Shown: one piece after another, positions 23,858 through 32,167 of the stretch
Position numbering within the stretch: position 1 is the first letter of the stretch
How the letters are laid out: every line of letters starts with the position of its first letter
NCBI RefSeq assembly: GCF_041530365.1
Contig: NZ_CP168034.1
Coordinates: 1,240,001 to 1,304,000, forward strand
Direction: 5' to 3'
Source of the DNA: Capnocytophaga sp. ARDL2
GTDB lineage: Bacteria; Bacteroidota; Bacteroidia; Flavobacteriales; Flavobacteriaceae
Length of the DNA: 64,000 nucleotides
Translations under genes and position numbers: made by a program
Notes under the pieces: model-generated
What the model saw: the letters and a program-made list of their open reading frames with translations, nothing else
Databases searched by the model: none
Told to the model about the DNA's origin: nothing

Positions 23858-26191
23858 ATGCAACACTATATCGACCAATTAAACGAGGCTCAACGAGCTC
23901 CGGTTTTGCAAAAAGACGGGCCAATGATTGTCATTGCGGGTGCGGGTTCTGGTAAAACGCGTGTATTGACTATGCGTATTGCGTATTTGATGCATCAGGG
24001 AGTTGATGCATTTAATATCCTAGCTTTGACCTTTACTAATAAGGCGGCAAAAGAGATGAAAGAACGAATCGCTCACATCGTCGGTAGTGCTGAAGCAAAA
24101 AATCTATGGATGGGTACTTTTCACTCAGTTTTTGCAAGGATTTTGCGTGCAGAGTCAGATAAATTGGGCTATCCGTCCAATTTTACGATTTATGATTCAC
24201 AGGATTCTCAACGATTGATTGGTCAGATTATTAAGGAAATGCAACTTGATAAAGATGTGTATAAACCCAAAGAAGTTGCCAATAGAATTTCGTCGTTTAA
24301 AAACGGAATGATTACCGTACATGTGTATTTCAATACACCCGAATTGATGGAGCAAGATGCCATGTCGAAAAAACCGAGAATTGGGGAAATTTATCAAGAA
24401 TATGTGGCTCGTTGTTTCAAAGCTGGAGCTATGGATTTTGATGATTTATTATTGAAAACCAACGAATTGTTTGTGAGGTTTCCAGACGCATTGTTGAAAT
24501 ATCAATCGCGTTTTCAGTACATTTTGGTAGATGAGTATCAGGATACCAACAATTCGCAATACATGATTGTTCGTGCATTAGCAGATCGCTTTCAAAACAT
24601 TTGTGTAGTGGGAGATGATGCACAGTCGATTTATGCGTTTCGTGGGGCGAATATCAACAATATTTTAAACTTTCAAAAGGATTTTGAAGGGGTAAAAACT
24701 TATCGTTTGGAGCAAAATTATCGTTCGTCGAAAAATATAGTAGAAGCAGCCAACACGGTGATAGACAAAAACAAAGTGAAATTGGACAAAGTGGTATGGA
24801 CAGCCAATGACGATGGTCCAAAAATCAAAGTTCACCGTTCGTTGACCGATGCAGAAGAAGGTCGTTTTGTAGCATCGACGATATTTGAAGAAAAAATGAC
24901 CAAGCAGATGAAAAACGGTGATTTTGCCATTTTGTACCGTACCAATGCACAATCTCGTGCTATGGAAGACGCTTTGCGAAAACGAGACATTCCGTATAGA
25001 ATCTATGGAGGATTGTCGTTTTATCAACGCAAGGAAATCAAAGATGTATTGGCGTATTTGCGTATGGTCATCAATCCGAAAGATGAAGAAGCGTTGGTAC
25101 GAATCATCAATTATCCAACCAGAGGAATAGGAACTACTACGGTAGAAAAACTCAATGTAGCTGCCAACCATTACAAGCGAAGTATTTTTGAGGTAATGGA
25201 ACACATAGACAAAATAGATTTGAAATTGACCACTGGTACCAAAAATAAAATCAGTGATTTTGTTACGATGATTAAAAATTTTCAAGTCATCAATCAAAAT
25301 CAAGATGCTTGGTATTTGACGGATTATATTTTGAAAAAAACGGGCTTGATTCAGGAGTTGAAAAAAGATGGAACACCCGAGGGAATTGCTCGTTTAGACA
25401 ATATTGAAGAATTGCTCAATGGTATTAAAGATTTTACCGAAGGTCAAAAAGAAGTAGATGGAGCAAGAGGTGCTTTGTCAGAATTTCTCGAAGATGTGGC
25501 ATTAGCGTCGGATTTAGACAATGACAAAGGAGACGACGACCGTGTGGCATTGATGACGATACACCTGGCAAAGGGATTGGAATTTCCTACGGTTTTTATC
25601 GTCGGAATGGAAGAAGATTTATTTCCAAGTAGTATGAGTGTCAATACCCGTTCGGAACTGGAAGAAGAGCGAAGATTGTTTTATGTAGCCCTTACTCGTG
25701 CCGAACATCAGGCGTATTTAACCTATTCGCAGTCTCGCTATCGTTGGGGAAAACTCATCGATTGCGACCCATCGCGTTTCATTCAAGAAATCGAACCACA
25801 ATATTTGGAGTTTCTCACAGCACCTGAGACCAATTATCGTTATCAGTCGTCGTTGTCGCCAGATATTTTTGGCGATGTAGACAAATCTAAACTACGATTG
25901 ACTAAACCAGTGGCAGGTACACCACCGAAATACACCACCGAAGACCGTGAAAGAGCCAGAGCTACTCACGATATTCGCAATTTGAAAAAGGTAAGTCAGG
26001 CTGTGAATAGCAATGCATCGGCAGAAAATCAGCAGTTGCAAATAGGTCAGTTTGTCAATCACAACCGCTTTGGTGTAGGAAAAATATTGAACATCGAAGG
26101 AGCAGGAGCTGACAAAAAAGCCACTATCGAATTTGAAACAGGTGGAGTAAAGACATTATTGCTTAGATTTGCTAAGTTTACGGTGTTGTAA
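23858..26191 (+). CDS. pcrA: ATP-dependent 3'-5' DNA helicase of the UvrD/PcrA family
   Basis: The 777-residue protein is a superfamily 1 helicase. The Walker A motif GAGSGKTR is at residues 28-35, motif Ia is ALTFTNKAAKEMKERI, Walker B is ILVDEYQDTN, motif III VVGDDAQSIYAFRGA, and motifs V/VI are MTIHLAKGLEFPTVF and VALTRAE. A C-terminal domain (QIGQFVNHNRFGVGKIL) binds RNA polymerase in PcrA-type proteins. The length fits the family (about 750). Role: repair, removal of stalled polymerases and unwinding for replication. Whether it is better called UvrD or PcrA cannot be settled from sequence alone. Confidence 0.93.
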   Translation: MQHYIDQLNEAQRAPVLQKDGPMIVIAGAGSGKTRVLTMRIAYLMHQGVDAFNILALTFTNKAAKEMKERIAHIVGSAEAKNLWMGTFHSVFARILRAESDKLGYPSNFTIYDSQDSQRLIGQIIKEMQLDKDVYKPKEVANRISSFKNGMITVHVYFNTPELMEQDAMSKKPRIGEIYQEYVARCFKAGAMDFDDLLLKTNELFVRFPDALLKYQSRFQYILVDEYQDTNNSQYMIVRALADRFQNICVVGDDAQSIYAFRGANINNILNFQKDFEGVKTYRLEQNYRSSKNIVEAANTVIDKNKVKLDKVVWTANDDGPKIKVHRSLTDAEEGRFVASTIFEEKMTKQMKNGDFAILYRTNAQSRAMEDALRKRDIPYRIYGGLSFYQRKEIKDVLAYLRMVINPKDEEALVRIINYPTRGIGTTTVEKLNVAANHYKRSIFEVMEHIDKIDLKLTTGTKNKISDFVTMIKNFQVINQNQDAWYLTDYILKKTGLIQELKKDGTPEGIARLDNIEELLNGIKDFTEGQKEVDGARGALSEFLEDVALASDLDNDKGDDDRVALMTIHLAKGLEFPTVFIVGMEEDLFPSSMSVNTRSELEEERRLFYVALTRAEHQAYLTYSQSRYRWGKLIDCDPSRFIQEIEPQYLEFLTAPETNYRYQSSLSPDIFGDVDKSKLRLTKPVAGTPPKYTTEDRERARATHDIRNLKKVSQAVNSNASAENQQLQIGQFVNHNRFGVGKILNIEGAGADKKATIEFETGGVKTLLLRFAKFTVL

Positions 26192-26423
26192 TGCTTTAGG
26201 CAGTCTCGCATTAGGTGGGACAGGGAGGTAAGAGGTATTTGACGCTACAAGGAGGTGTTGTTGTTTTACATAAAAACAACTCGTAGAGTTGAACTATGCT
26301 TAACCCAATGCGTCAGCTTTAGGGAGAAGATACAATATTTTCACATTCGCATAGAATGTACTTCTATGATAATAATAAATTTTAAAATCAAAATTTTGTC
26401 AATTTAGTAAAAAATCAAAAACT
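26192..26423. other. Intergenic region with small hairpins
   Basis: No gene is seen. It contains GGTGGGACAGGGAGG, also present at about 36197 behind the aminotransferase gene, and hairpins GTTGTTTTACATAAAAACAAC and AACTCGTAGAGTT. Probably a remnant repeat. Confidence 0.4.
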
Positions 26424-26656
26424 ATGACTACAGTATATATTCAAAACAATGTAACAAATGATCAATATCAAAAAAATGTTCATTATATTCAATCATTGGG
26501 ATTGGAAGTTAAAAATCCTGAATTAATGGAAGATGATACCGATTTGTCTTTAGAAGATTTGAAAAGAATTGAAATCTCAAAGCAACAAATAAAATAGGAA
26601 AAACTATAAAAAGTTTGGAAGTTCACCAAATAATGAAGGAAAGGCTATGCAAATAG
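26424..26656 (+). pseudogene. Frameshifted antitoxin gene of a decayed type II toxin-antitoxin pair
   Basis: The ATG at 26424 opens 57 codons (MTTVYIQNNVTNDQYQKNVH...SKQQIK) ending in a TAG at 26595. Read one frame further on, GKTIKSLEVHQIMKERLCK follows at once and ends at 26656, where the TAG overlaps the ATG of the next small frame. QIK-x-GKTIKSxEVHQIMKERL is the usual tail of small Bacteroidota antitoxins, so one base seems to be missing near 26594. No promoter was identified with confidence. Confidence 0.65.
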
Positions 26657-26697
26657 AATGGTCAGAAGAAGCATTTCAAAGTTATCAAGAGACATGA
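26647..26697 (+). pseudogene. Remnant of a RelE/ParE-type toxin (first 16 residues)
   Basis: MQIEWSEEAFQSYQET resembles the start of ParE/RelE toxins (MKIxWSxEAxxxL). It then ends at a TGA that overlaps the ATG of the GYF-domain gene (ATGA at 26694). The rest of the toxin is missing. The overlap with the antitoxin tail (ATG inside its last codons) is typical of such operons. Confidence 0.6.
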
Positions 26698-27473
26698 AAA
26701 TCTACTACTACGAACAAAACGGCAAACAACAAGGTCCCGTTGCTAAAGAAGATTTGAGAGGAAACATCCGCTCAACAACTTTGGTGTGGACAGAAGGAAT
26801 GGCCGATTGGGTAGAAGCTAAGGAAATCGATGAATTGAAAGAATTGTTTTCTACTCCACCGCCCTTAAAAAATGGAAAATCAAAATCGAACATTCAAGTA
26901 TTGTTTGAAAAAAATAAAAATTTGATAGTCATTTGTTCAACGATGGTAGTATTGTTTTTCATAGGAATAGCAATTTTTAATTCGACTACCAACGAAAATG
27001 AAATTCTGAAACGAAAACAACAAGATTTGATTAAAAGCAAATACGATTTAGTCAAAGAAAACGAAGAATTAATCGAACAAATTTCTGAAATCGACAAAGA
27101 AAAAGAAGAACAAGCCCGATTGGAAATCGAAACCAAAAGAGAAAAAGACTATGTAAAGAAGAATTGGCGAGACTACATTGAAACAGAATATGGCAGACCA
27201 GAAATTGATTTTACTTTTGGAGGAATATCTTCATTTTCGGTTTCTGCAACCAATAAAAGTAAATATTATTTCGACAAAGTAGTTTTTAATGTGATTTACA
27301 TAAAAAAAGATGGTGATGTATATAAAAAAGAGAAAGTTACCTTAAAAAATATTCCACCACAAAGCACAGAAACAACTCAAACACCTAAAAGTAATAGAGG
27401 TACGAAAGTATTGGTTCAAATTTCTCAAGTGGTGTGTAAAGAAATAGAATTAGACGAAAAAATAATTCAATAA
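26694..27473 (+). CDS. GYF_2-domain membrane protein
   Basis: From the ATG at 26694 the protein has 259 residues. Residues 1-50 form a GYF_2 domain (MKIYYYEQNGKQQGPVAKED, LVWTEGMADWVEA). A membrane segment follows (LIVICSTMVVLFFIGIAIF, about 75-95), then a charged coiled coil (KYDLVKENEELIEQISEIDK) and a C-terminal beta domain. An in-frame upstream ATG at 26658 lies in the toxin remnant and is not favoured. GYF_2 domains are common in Bacteroidota membrane proteins, probably protein-binding. Role unknown. Confidence 0.8.
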   Translation: MKIYYYEQNGKQQGPVAKEDLRGNIRSTTLVWTEGMADWVEAKEIDELKELFSTPPPLKNGKSKSNIQVLFEKNKNLIVICSTMVVLFFIGIAIFNSTTNENEILKRKQQDLIKSKYDLVKENEELIEQISEIDKEKEEQARLEIETKREKDYVKKNWRDYIETEYGRPEIDFTFGGISSFSVSATNKSKYYFDKVVFNVIYIKKDGDVYKKEKVTLKNIPPQSTETTQTPKSNRGTKVLVQISQVVCKEIELDEKIIQ

Positions 27474-27486
27474 AGAACAAAAAGTT

Positions 27487-28107
27487 ATGGCACAGTTTAT
27501 AAAAATATACCCTGAAAATCCCAATCCAAAGGAAATCAAAAAAGTTGTAGATATACTCAAAGACGGTGGATTGATTATTTATCCAACCGATACTGTATAT
27601 GGATTGGGGTGTGACATTACCAATACCAAGGCGTTGGAGCGATTGGCAAAACTAAAAGGAGTGAAATTAGAAAAGGCAAATTTCTCATTTGTTTGTTCCG
27701 ATTTGAGCAATCTTTCAGATTATGTAAAGCAAATCGATACACAAACATTTAAGATATTGAAAAGAGCGTTACCAGGACCATATACATTCATTTTACCTGG
27801 AAATAACAATTTACCAAAGGAATTTAAAAAGCGTAAAACAGTGGGTATCCGTGTACCTGATCATTCGATTGCGATAGAAATCGTTAAACATTTAGGCAAT
27901 CCTATTGTTTCAACATCTATTCACGATGAGGATGATATCATTGAATACACTACTGATCCTGAGTTGATTTTTGAAAAATGGCAAAAGTCTGTAGATGCAG
28001 TTATTGACGGAGGTATTGTAGGAAATGAAGCCTCGACGGTAATCGATTTGTCGGAATATGAACCAGTGGTGGTAAGAGAAGGAAAAGGGAATATCGATAT
28101 ATTGTAA
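27487..28107 (+). CDS. L-threonylcarbamoyladenylate synthase (Sua5/YciO/YrdC family)
   Basis: The 206-residue protein is a YrdC-fold enzyme. It carries IIYPTDTVYGLGCDITN, the KxR-type site region KLKGVKLEKANFSFVC, GPYTFILPG and VSTSIHDEDD. The family makes the adenylated threonylcarbamate used for t6A at tRNA position 37. The sequence is closer to the YciO-like subgroup (VCSDLSNLSDYVKQ), so assignment to t6A synthesis is probable rather than certain. It ends 36 bases before rbfA. Confidence 0.85.
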   Translation: MAQFIKIYPENPNPKEIKKVVDILKDGGLIIYPTDTVYGLGCDITNTKALERLAKLKGVKLEKANFSFVCSDLSNLSDYVKQIDTQTFKILKRALPGPYTFILPGNNNLPKEFKKRKTVGIRVPDHSIAIEIVKHLGNPIVSTSIHDEDDIIEYTTDPELIFEKWQKSVDAVIDGGIVGNEASTVIDLSEYEPVVVREGKGNIDIL

Positions 28108-28108
28108 T

Positions 28109-28139
28109 TTTGGAATCAAATAATTAAAGCGTATTTTTG
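28109..28139 (+). promoter_or_regulatory. Strong Bacteroidota promoter of rbfA
   Basis: TTTG (28109-28112), exactly 19 bases, then TATTTTTG (28132-28139) match the consensus fully. The ATG of rbfA is at 28144, 4 bases after the -7 box, where transcription is expected to start. Confidence 0.75.
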
Positions 28140-28143
28140 CGTT

Positions 28144-28536
28144 ATGGAAACAAACAGACAGAAAAAAATGGGTGCTTTGTTGCAAGAAGAATTAGTGGAT
28201 ATCTTGCAAGGCGAAGTGCGTAAAAACGGAATATCAAACTTAATTATTTCAGTTTCAAAAGTATCGGTAACTACAGATTTGTCGATTGCCAAAGTGTATT
28301 TGAGTATTTTCCCAGCCGAAAAAGGAGGTGAATTGATCAAAGCCATTCAATCAAATGCACCGCTTATTAAACACGATTTGGCTCAACGCGTAAAAAATCA
28401 GTTGAGAAAAGTGCCTAATCTTTCGTTTTATATCGACGATTCGTTGGAATATATCGAAAAAATCGACGAAGCATTGAAAGGAACAGAAAACCCTATTGAA
28501 AATAGAGATTTATTGGTACGAAGAAAGAAAAAATAA
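28144..28536 (+). CDS. rbfA: 30S ribosome-binding factor A
   Basis: The 130-residue protein has the RbfA KH-like domain: METNRQKKMGALLQEELVDI, ISVSKVSVTTDLSIAKVYLSI, LAQRVKNQLRKVPNLSFYID and DDSLEYIEKIDEAL. It helps mature the 5' end of 16S rRNA and is needed in the cold. Its promoter box lies only 4 bases before the start codon, which suggests a leaderless or near-leaderless mRNA. The start is supported by the family-typical N-terminus. Confidence 0.95.
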   Translation: METNRQKKMGALLQEELVDILQGEVRKNGISNLIISVSKVSVTTDLSIAKVYLSIFPAEKGGELIKAIQSNAPLIKHDLAQRVKNQLRKVPNLSFYIDDSLEYIEKIDEALKGTENPIENRDLLVRRKKK

Positions 28537-28773
28537 TCGCGTAGGGGCAAAAAATCTTTTGTCCTTTTATGTTATTCTTATTTTTTAATTCGATTTACAC
28601 AAATGTTTTTTTGATAGATAAAAAATAAAATCTGTGATAATCAGCCTTAAATCGAAGGTTTAATCGTTTCTAAGAGCAGTTTTATGAGTAATTCTTTCGA
28701 AAAAAAATTGTGTGATCTCCGAAATCTGCGTGAGAACAGAATGTACGATTTGATATTTGTAATAATTTAAACC
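28537..28773. repeat. Intergenic region with degenerate repeat
   Basis: No gene is seen. Pieces AAATCTGTGATAATC, AAATCGAAGGTTTAATCG and CCGAAATCTGCGTGAGAACAG belong to the dispersed intergenic repeat. Confidence 0.5.
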
Positions 28774-29982
28774 GTGATAAAACTCGTCTATTACATCGCA
28801 AAGCGATATGCGTTTAGCAAGAGCAAAACCAAGGGCATCAACATCATTACGACGATTTCCAGTTTGGGAATTGTCATGAGTACGATGGCGTTGTTTGTAG
28901 TTTTGTCGGTATTTAGCGGATTGGAATCACACATTCGTACGTTTACAGACGCACTCGATCCTGAATTGACGATTTTTCCCAAAAAGGGAAAAACGATTCA
29001 ATTATCGCCTGAGAAATTACAACAAATCAATCAAATAAACGGAGTTCAACACACGGCTCAGGTAGTCGAAGAACGTGTAGTGTTTACCTACGGAGGCAAA
29101 CAACAAGTAGCGACTATCAAGGCGGTAAGTGCTGGATATGATGAAGTATTTGGCGTCAGAAATTTTACAGATTACGACCAATGGATAGACCCTAATACCC
29201 ACGAAGTGGTGTTAGATAAAAATCTGGTGTATCAATTGGGAATCGGTCAAAATCCTGAAGAAAACATCTTGGAAGTATTGGCGATGAAGCCAGGAAAAGG
29301 ACTACTTGGTTCGGTTGAAGATGCTTATGTGAGTTTTCCGTTGTATCCTATAGATGTGTATATGGCAGAGGCGGCAGGTGATGGAAAAAGTTTTGTATTT
29401 GCCGATTTGGAAGTAGGGCAGAAATTATTGTCGCTCAACCAAAATCAATATTCAAAATTGGAACTAAAAATTGATGAAAATCAAAATTTAAAACCAATTA
29501 TTCAGCAAATAGAAACTCATTTTCCCAATCAATTCGAAATAAAAACACGCGAACAACTCAATGATAGCTTGTACAAAATGCTAAAAACCGAAGCCTTGGC
29601 AGTGTATTTGGTATTTACTTTGGTAATTGTGATTACGCTATTTTGCCTATGTGGAGCGTTGATTATGATAATATTAGAAAAAAAGGAAGCGATAAAAACA
29701 TTGAGTTACTTAGGATTTACCATACAAAATATCCGCAAGATATTTTTCTTACAAGGAATGATTATCACCGCCTTAGGAACATTGGTTGGACTGATTTTGG
29801 GTGTAATTATAGCCTTTTGTCAGAAACAATTTCAATGGATTATGGTCAATCCCACATTTGCCTATCCGATAGAATGGCGTTTTGAAAATGTAGCAACCGT
29901 ACTTGCTACACTATTGATTTTGGGATTAATAGCTTGTTTGATTACTTCTTCGAGGATTCGTCGAGAGATGATTGAGAGGTAG
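28774..29982 (+). CDS. ABC transporter permease, LolC/FtsX-like
   Basis: The 402-residue membrane protein has one N-terminal transmembrane helix (IITTISSLGIVMSTMALFVVLSVF), a large periplasmic domain (about residues 60-265) and three C-terminal helices (VYLVFTLVIVITLFCLCGAL, FFLQGMIITALGTLVGLILG, TVLATLLILGLIACL). The order matches MacB/LolC-type permeases, which help release lipoproteins from the inner membrane. The start is a GTG at 28774, and the N-terminus VKLVYYIAKRYAFSKSK fits the family. Its ATPase partner is not in the window. Confidence 0.88.
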   Translation: MIKLVYYIAKRYAFSKSKTKGINIITTISSLGIVMSTMALFVVLSVFSGLESHIRTFTDALDPELTIFPKKGKTIQLSPEKLQQINQINGVQHTAQVVEERVVFTYGGKQQVATIKAVSAGYDEVFGVRNFTDYDQWIDPNTHEVVLDKNLVYQLGIGQNPEENILEVLAMKPGKGLLGSVEDAYVSFPLYPIDVYMAEAAGDGKSFVFADLEVGQKLLSLNQNQYSKLELKIDENQNLKPIIQQIETHFPNQFEIKTREQLNDSLYKMLKTEALAVYLVFTLVIVITLFCLCGALIMIILEKKEAIKTLSYLGFTIQNIRKIFFLQGMIITALGTLVGLILGVIIAFCQKQFQWIMVNPTFAYPIEWRFENVATVLATLLILGLIACLITSSRIRREMIER

Positions 29983-30094
29983 AGGTTTGATTCTCAATAT
30001 GAACAACAAATTTACCAATGGCATATCTCTTATGATAAGTAAAAAATATAACTATTGCGATTTTCAAAAAGAAAATCATAATAGTCTTTTTCAT
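29942..30094 (-). CDS. Possible small membrane protein on the minus strand
   Basis: A frame of 50 codons starts MKKTIMIFFLKIAIVIFFTY, one hydrophobic helix with a charged tail (HKRYAIGKFVVHIENQTS). It overlaps the 3' end of the permease gene on the opposite strand. It lies downstream of a second short hydrophobic frame (30121-30204). Only its hydrophobicity and its neighbour support it. Confidence 0.25.
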   Translation of the reverse strand: MKKTIMIFFLKIAIVIFFTYHKRYAIGKFVVHIENQTSTSQSSLDESSKK

Positions 30095-30120
30095 TTGATG
30101 TTTTCATTTGGATTTAATTC

Positions 30121-30204
30121 TTATTTATTATTATTTCGGTTGTTTGCAAAAGAAATTGCAATAAAACCCAACAAAAATAAAATAACTATTATTAAAGTCA
30201 TCAT
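30121..30204 (-). CDS. Possible 27-residue single-helix membrane peptide
   Basis: A minus-strand frame reads MMTLIIVILFLLGFIAISFA followed by a short polar end and stop. A -7-like box TATTTTTG lies at 30241-30248, about 37 bases upstream, without a clear -33. Small peptides of this kind are common and usually missed. Coding status is unproven. Confidence 0.3.
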   Translation of the reverse strand: MMTLIIVILFLLGFIAISFANNRNNNK

Positions 30205-30395
30205 TTTTACTTTTTTTGAAATTAAACAATTAACATAAGACAAAAATAATTATATCCATCGAATATAAATCAGTAATTCTTAAGTAATAATACCATTTGT
30301 ATAATAAAAAGAAAAATTTTATCTTTATACCCTATTAAAGTCAATAGATTTATAGGTTTTAAACTTTGTACCTAATATTTTGTACAATAATTCGT

Positions 30396-30728
30396 ATGAA
30401 AGAAAACACCTTACCAGAAAAAAGATATTATTCCATAGGCGAATTGGCTACTTATTTTCAAGTAAATGCTTCGTTGTTGCGTTTTTGGGAAAAGGAATTT
30501 GATATTTTAAAACCAAAGAAAAACGCTAAGGGAAATAGAATGTTTACACCGCAAGATGTAAAGCATTTGCACACTATTTTTTATTTGGTAAAAGAAAAAG
30601 GTTATACCCTCGATGGAGCGAAAGAATATTTGAAAAATTCGTCAAAAGAGCCTTTGACAATCCTTGAAATCATTCAGAAATTACAAAACATAAAACAACA
30701 ATTAGTACAAATAAAAAACAATCTTTAA
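30396..30728 (+). CDS. MerR-family transcriptional regulator
   Basis: From the ATG at 30396 the protein has 110 residues. Its N-terminal winged helix is of the MerR type (KRYYSIGELATYFQVNASLL, RFWEKEFDILKPKKNAKGNR), with the usual HTIFYLVKEKGYTLDGAKEYL second half. The effector domain is reduced to a short coiled coil (EIIQKLQNIKQQLVQIKNNL), with no metal-binding Cys. It ends 14 bases before lemA, so the two are likely co-transcribed. Confidence 0.9.
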   Translation: MKENTLPEKRYYSIGELATYFQVNASLLRFWEKEFDILKPKKNAKGNRMFTPQDVKHLHTIFYLVKEKGYTLDGAKEYLKNSSKEPLTILEIIQKLQNIKQQLVQIKNNL

Positions 30729-30742
30729 AAAAACAGACAAAT

Positions 30743-31327
30743 ATGAGAAAAGTATTACCAGCTATTGCCGTAGTAGGCGTATTGATTATTGCGATGTTTT
30801 TCGCATGGATGAATTTCAACAATACCGCTTTGAAATTAAACCAAGATACCGAGCGTACTTGGGCTGATGTAGAAACCGCTTATCAAAGAAGAAATGACCT
30901 AATTGGTAACTTGGTTAGCACTGTAAAAGGAGCGGCTGAGCATGAAAAATCGACTTTGGAAGCCGTGGTAAATGCAAGAGCAAAAGCAACACAAGTAACC
31001 GTAGACCCAACGAATATAACACCAGAGCAAATGCAACAATTCCAAGAAGCACAATCGGGAGTTTCGTCGGCTTTGAGTCGTTTGTTGGTTACGGTAGAAA
31101 ATTACCCAACATTACAAGCAAATCAAAACTTTTTGAAATTGCAAGATGAATTGGCATCTACAGAAAATCAAATTCTTACAGCTCGTACACGATTTAATGC
31201 GACCGTTACAGAATACAACAATTATGTGATGAAAATGCCAAACAAATTGTTTTTAGGCAATTATCCTCAAAAAGCGTATTTTGCTTCGGAAAAAGGTGCT
31301 GAAAAAGCTCCAAAAGTAGAATTTTAA
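30743..31327 (+). CDS. lemA: LemA family protein
   Basis: The 194-residue protein has an N-terminal membrane anchor (VLPAIAVVGVLIIAMFFAW) and the LemA helical domain (LNQDTERTWADVETAYQRRN, LIGNLVSTVKGAAEHEKSTL, SALSRLLVTVENYPTLQANQ). LemA proteins occur with TPM-domain proteins, as here (two follow on the same strand), and are thought to act at the membrane; the exact role is unknown. A gap of about 300 bases separates it from the next gene. Confidence 0.93.
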   Translation: MRKVLPAIAVVGVLIIAMFFAWMNFNNTALKLNQDTERTWADVETAYQRRNDLIGNLVSTVKGAAEHEKSTLEAVVNARAKATQVTVDPTNITPEQMQQFQEAQSGVSSALSRLLVTVENYPTLQANQNFLKLQDELASTENQILTARTRFNATVTEYNNYVMKMPNKLFLGNYPQKAYFASEKGAEKAPKVEF

Positions 31328-31622
31328 TTCGATTTTACTCATATATTACACAGATTTATACACCTTTGGTGTAGATTTTTTAGCCACGAATTACACAGAT
31401 TTTCATAAATTATTTTTTTTACAAATTACATAATTAGTGTTAAATTAATGCGTAAATTTTGGCGAAACCTTGGATCGTAAAATTTAATTCAAACAGTTGG
31501 AATAACCGTGTTTCGAAGCAACCCCTAAAAGCGGAAGCTTAAAATATCTGTGTCATCCGCTCGAATCAAAATAAACGCAAAGTAGATGATAAATAAAATC
31601 TGCGTGTAACAAAAATACAATC
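31328..31622. repeat. Intergenic region with degenerate repeat
   Basis: No gene is seen. It contains several repeat pieces: TATTACACAGATTTATACAC, GAATTACACAGATTTTCA, AAAATATCTGTGTCATCCGC and ATAAAATCTGCGTGTAAC. Confidence 0.55.
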
Positions 31623-32081
31623 ATGCCGCATACAAATAACTTTTTAACACACGAGGAAGAACAGCAAGTGGTTCAGGCAATTATTCAAGCCGAAAAAAAC
31701 ACTACTGGCGAAATTCGCGTACATATTGAAAATCATTCTAATAGCAAATTGATGGAAAGAGCTTGGGAAGTTTTTCACTTGTTGGAAATGCAAAAAACAA
31801 ACGCCAGAAATGGTGTTTTGTTTTATGTAGGTACTATCGATCATCGTTTTGCAATCGTTGGAGATGAAGGAATCAACCGAGTTGTTCCCGATGATTTTTG
31901 GGAATGTACCAAAGATGTGGTGATTTCCAATTTTAAGAATAAAAACTATTGCCAAGGATTGGTAGAAGGTGTGTTGAGAGCAGGTGAACAATTGAAAAAA
32001 TATTTTCCAGCGGACGAATCGACATCAATTGACGAATTGTCTAATGAAATATCTAAAGGAGTTTTGGGTGTTTCAAGTTGA
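31623..32081 (+). CDS. TPM-domain protein (cytosolic)
   Basis: The 152-residue protein lacks a signal peptide and is a TPM-domain (Psb32/YgcG-like) protein: LTHEEEQQVVQAIIQAEKNT, GEIRVHIENHS, GVLFYVGTIDHRFAIVGDEG and GLVEGVLRAGEQLKKYF. These domains follow lemA in many Bacteroidota, as here. Some homologues have weak phosphatase activity. The role in this operon-like set is unknown. Confidence 0.88.
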   Translation: MPHTNNFLTHEEEQQVVQAIIQAEKNTTGEIRVHIENHSNSKLMERAWEVFHLLEMQKTNARNGVLFYVGTIDHRFAIVGDEGINRVVPDDFWECTKDVVISNFKNKNYCQGLVEGVLRAGEQLKKYFPADESTSIDELSNEISKGVLGVSS

Positions 32082-32167
32082 TTTTTGTTTTAGGATTTGA
32101 AACCTAAAACTTGAAACTTTGAACCTGAAATGCCAAAGGCAACAAATTCAAACCTTATTTTTTATTT

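Noticed and set aside
24665..25303. 212-codon minus-strand frame inside the helicase gene
   Set aside because: It is antisense to conserved helicase motifs, and the translation is rich in Phe/Tyr as expected for a shadow of A/T-rich coding DNA.
29972..30238. 88-codon plus-strand frame after the permease gene
   Set aside because: It overlaps the permease end, has no ribosome-binding or promoter signal and an unprotein-like composition; the minus strand looks more plausible there.
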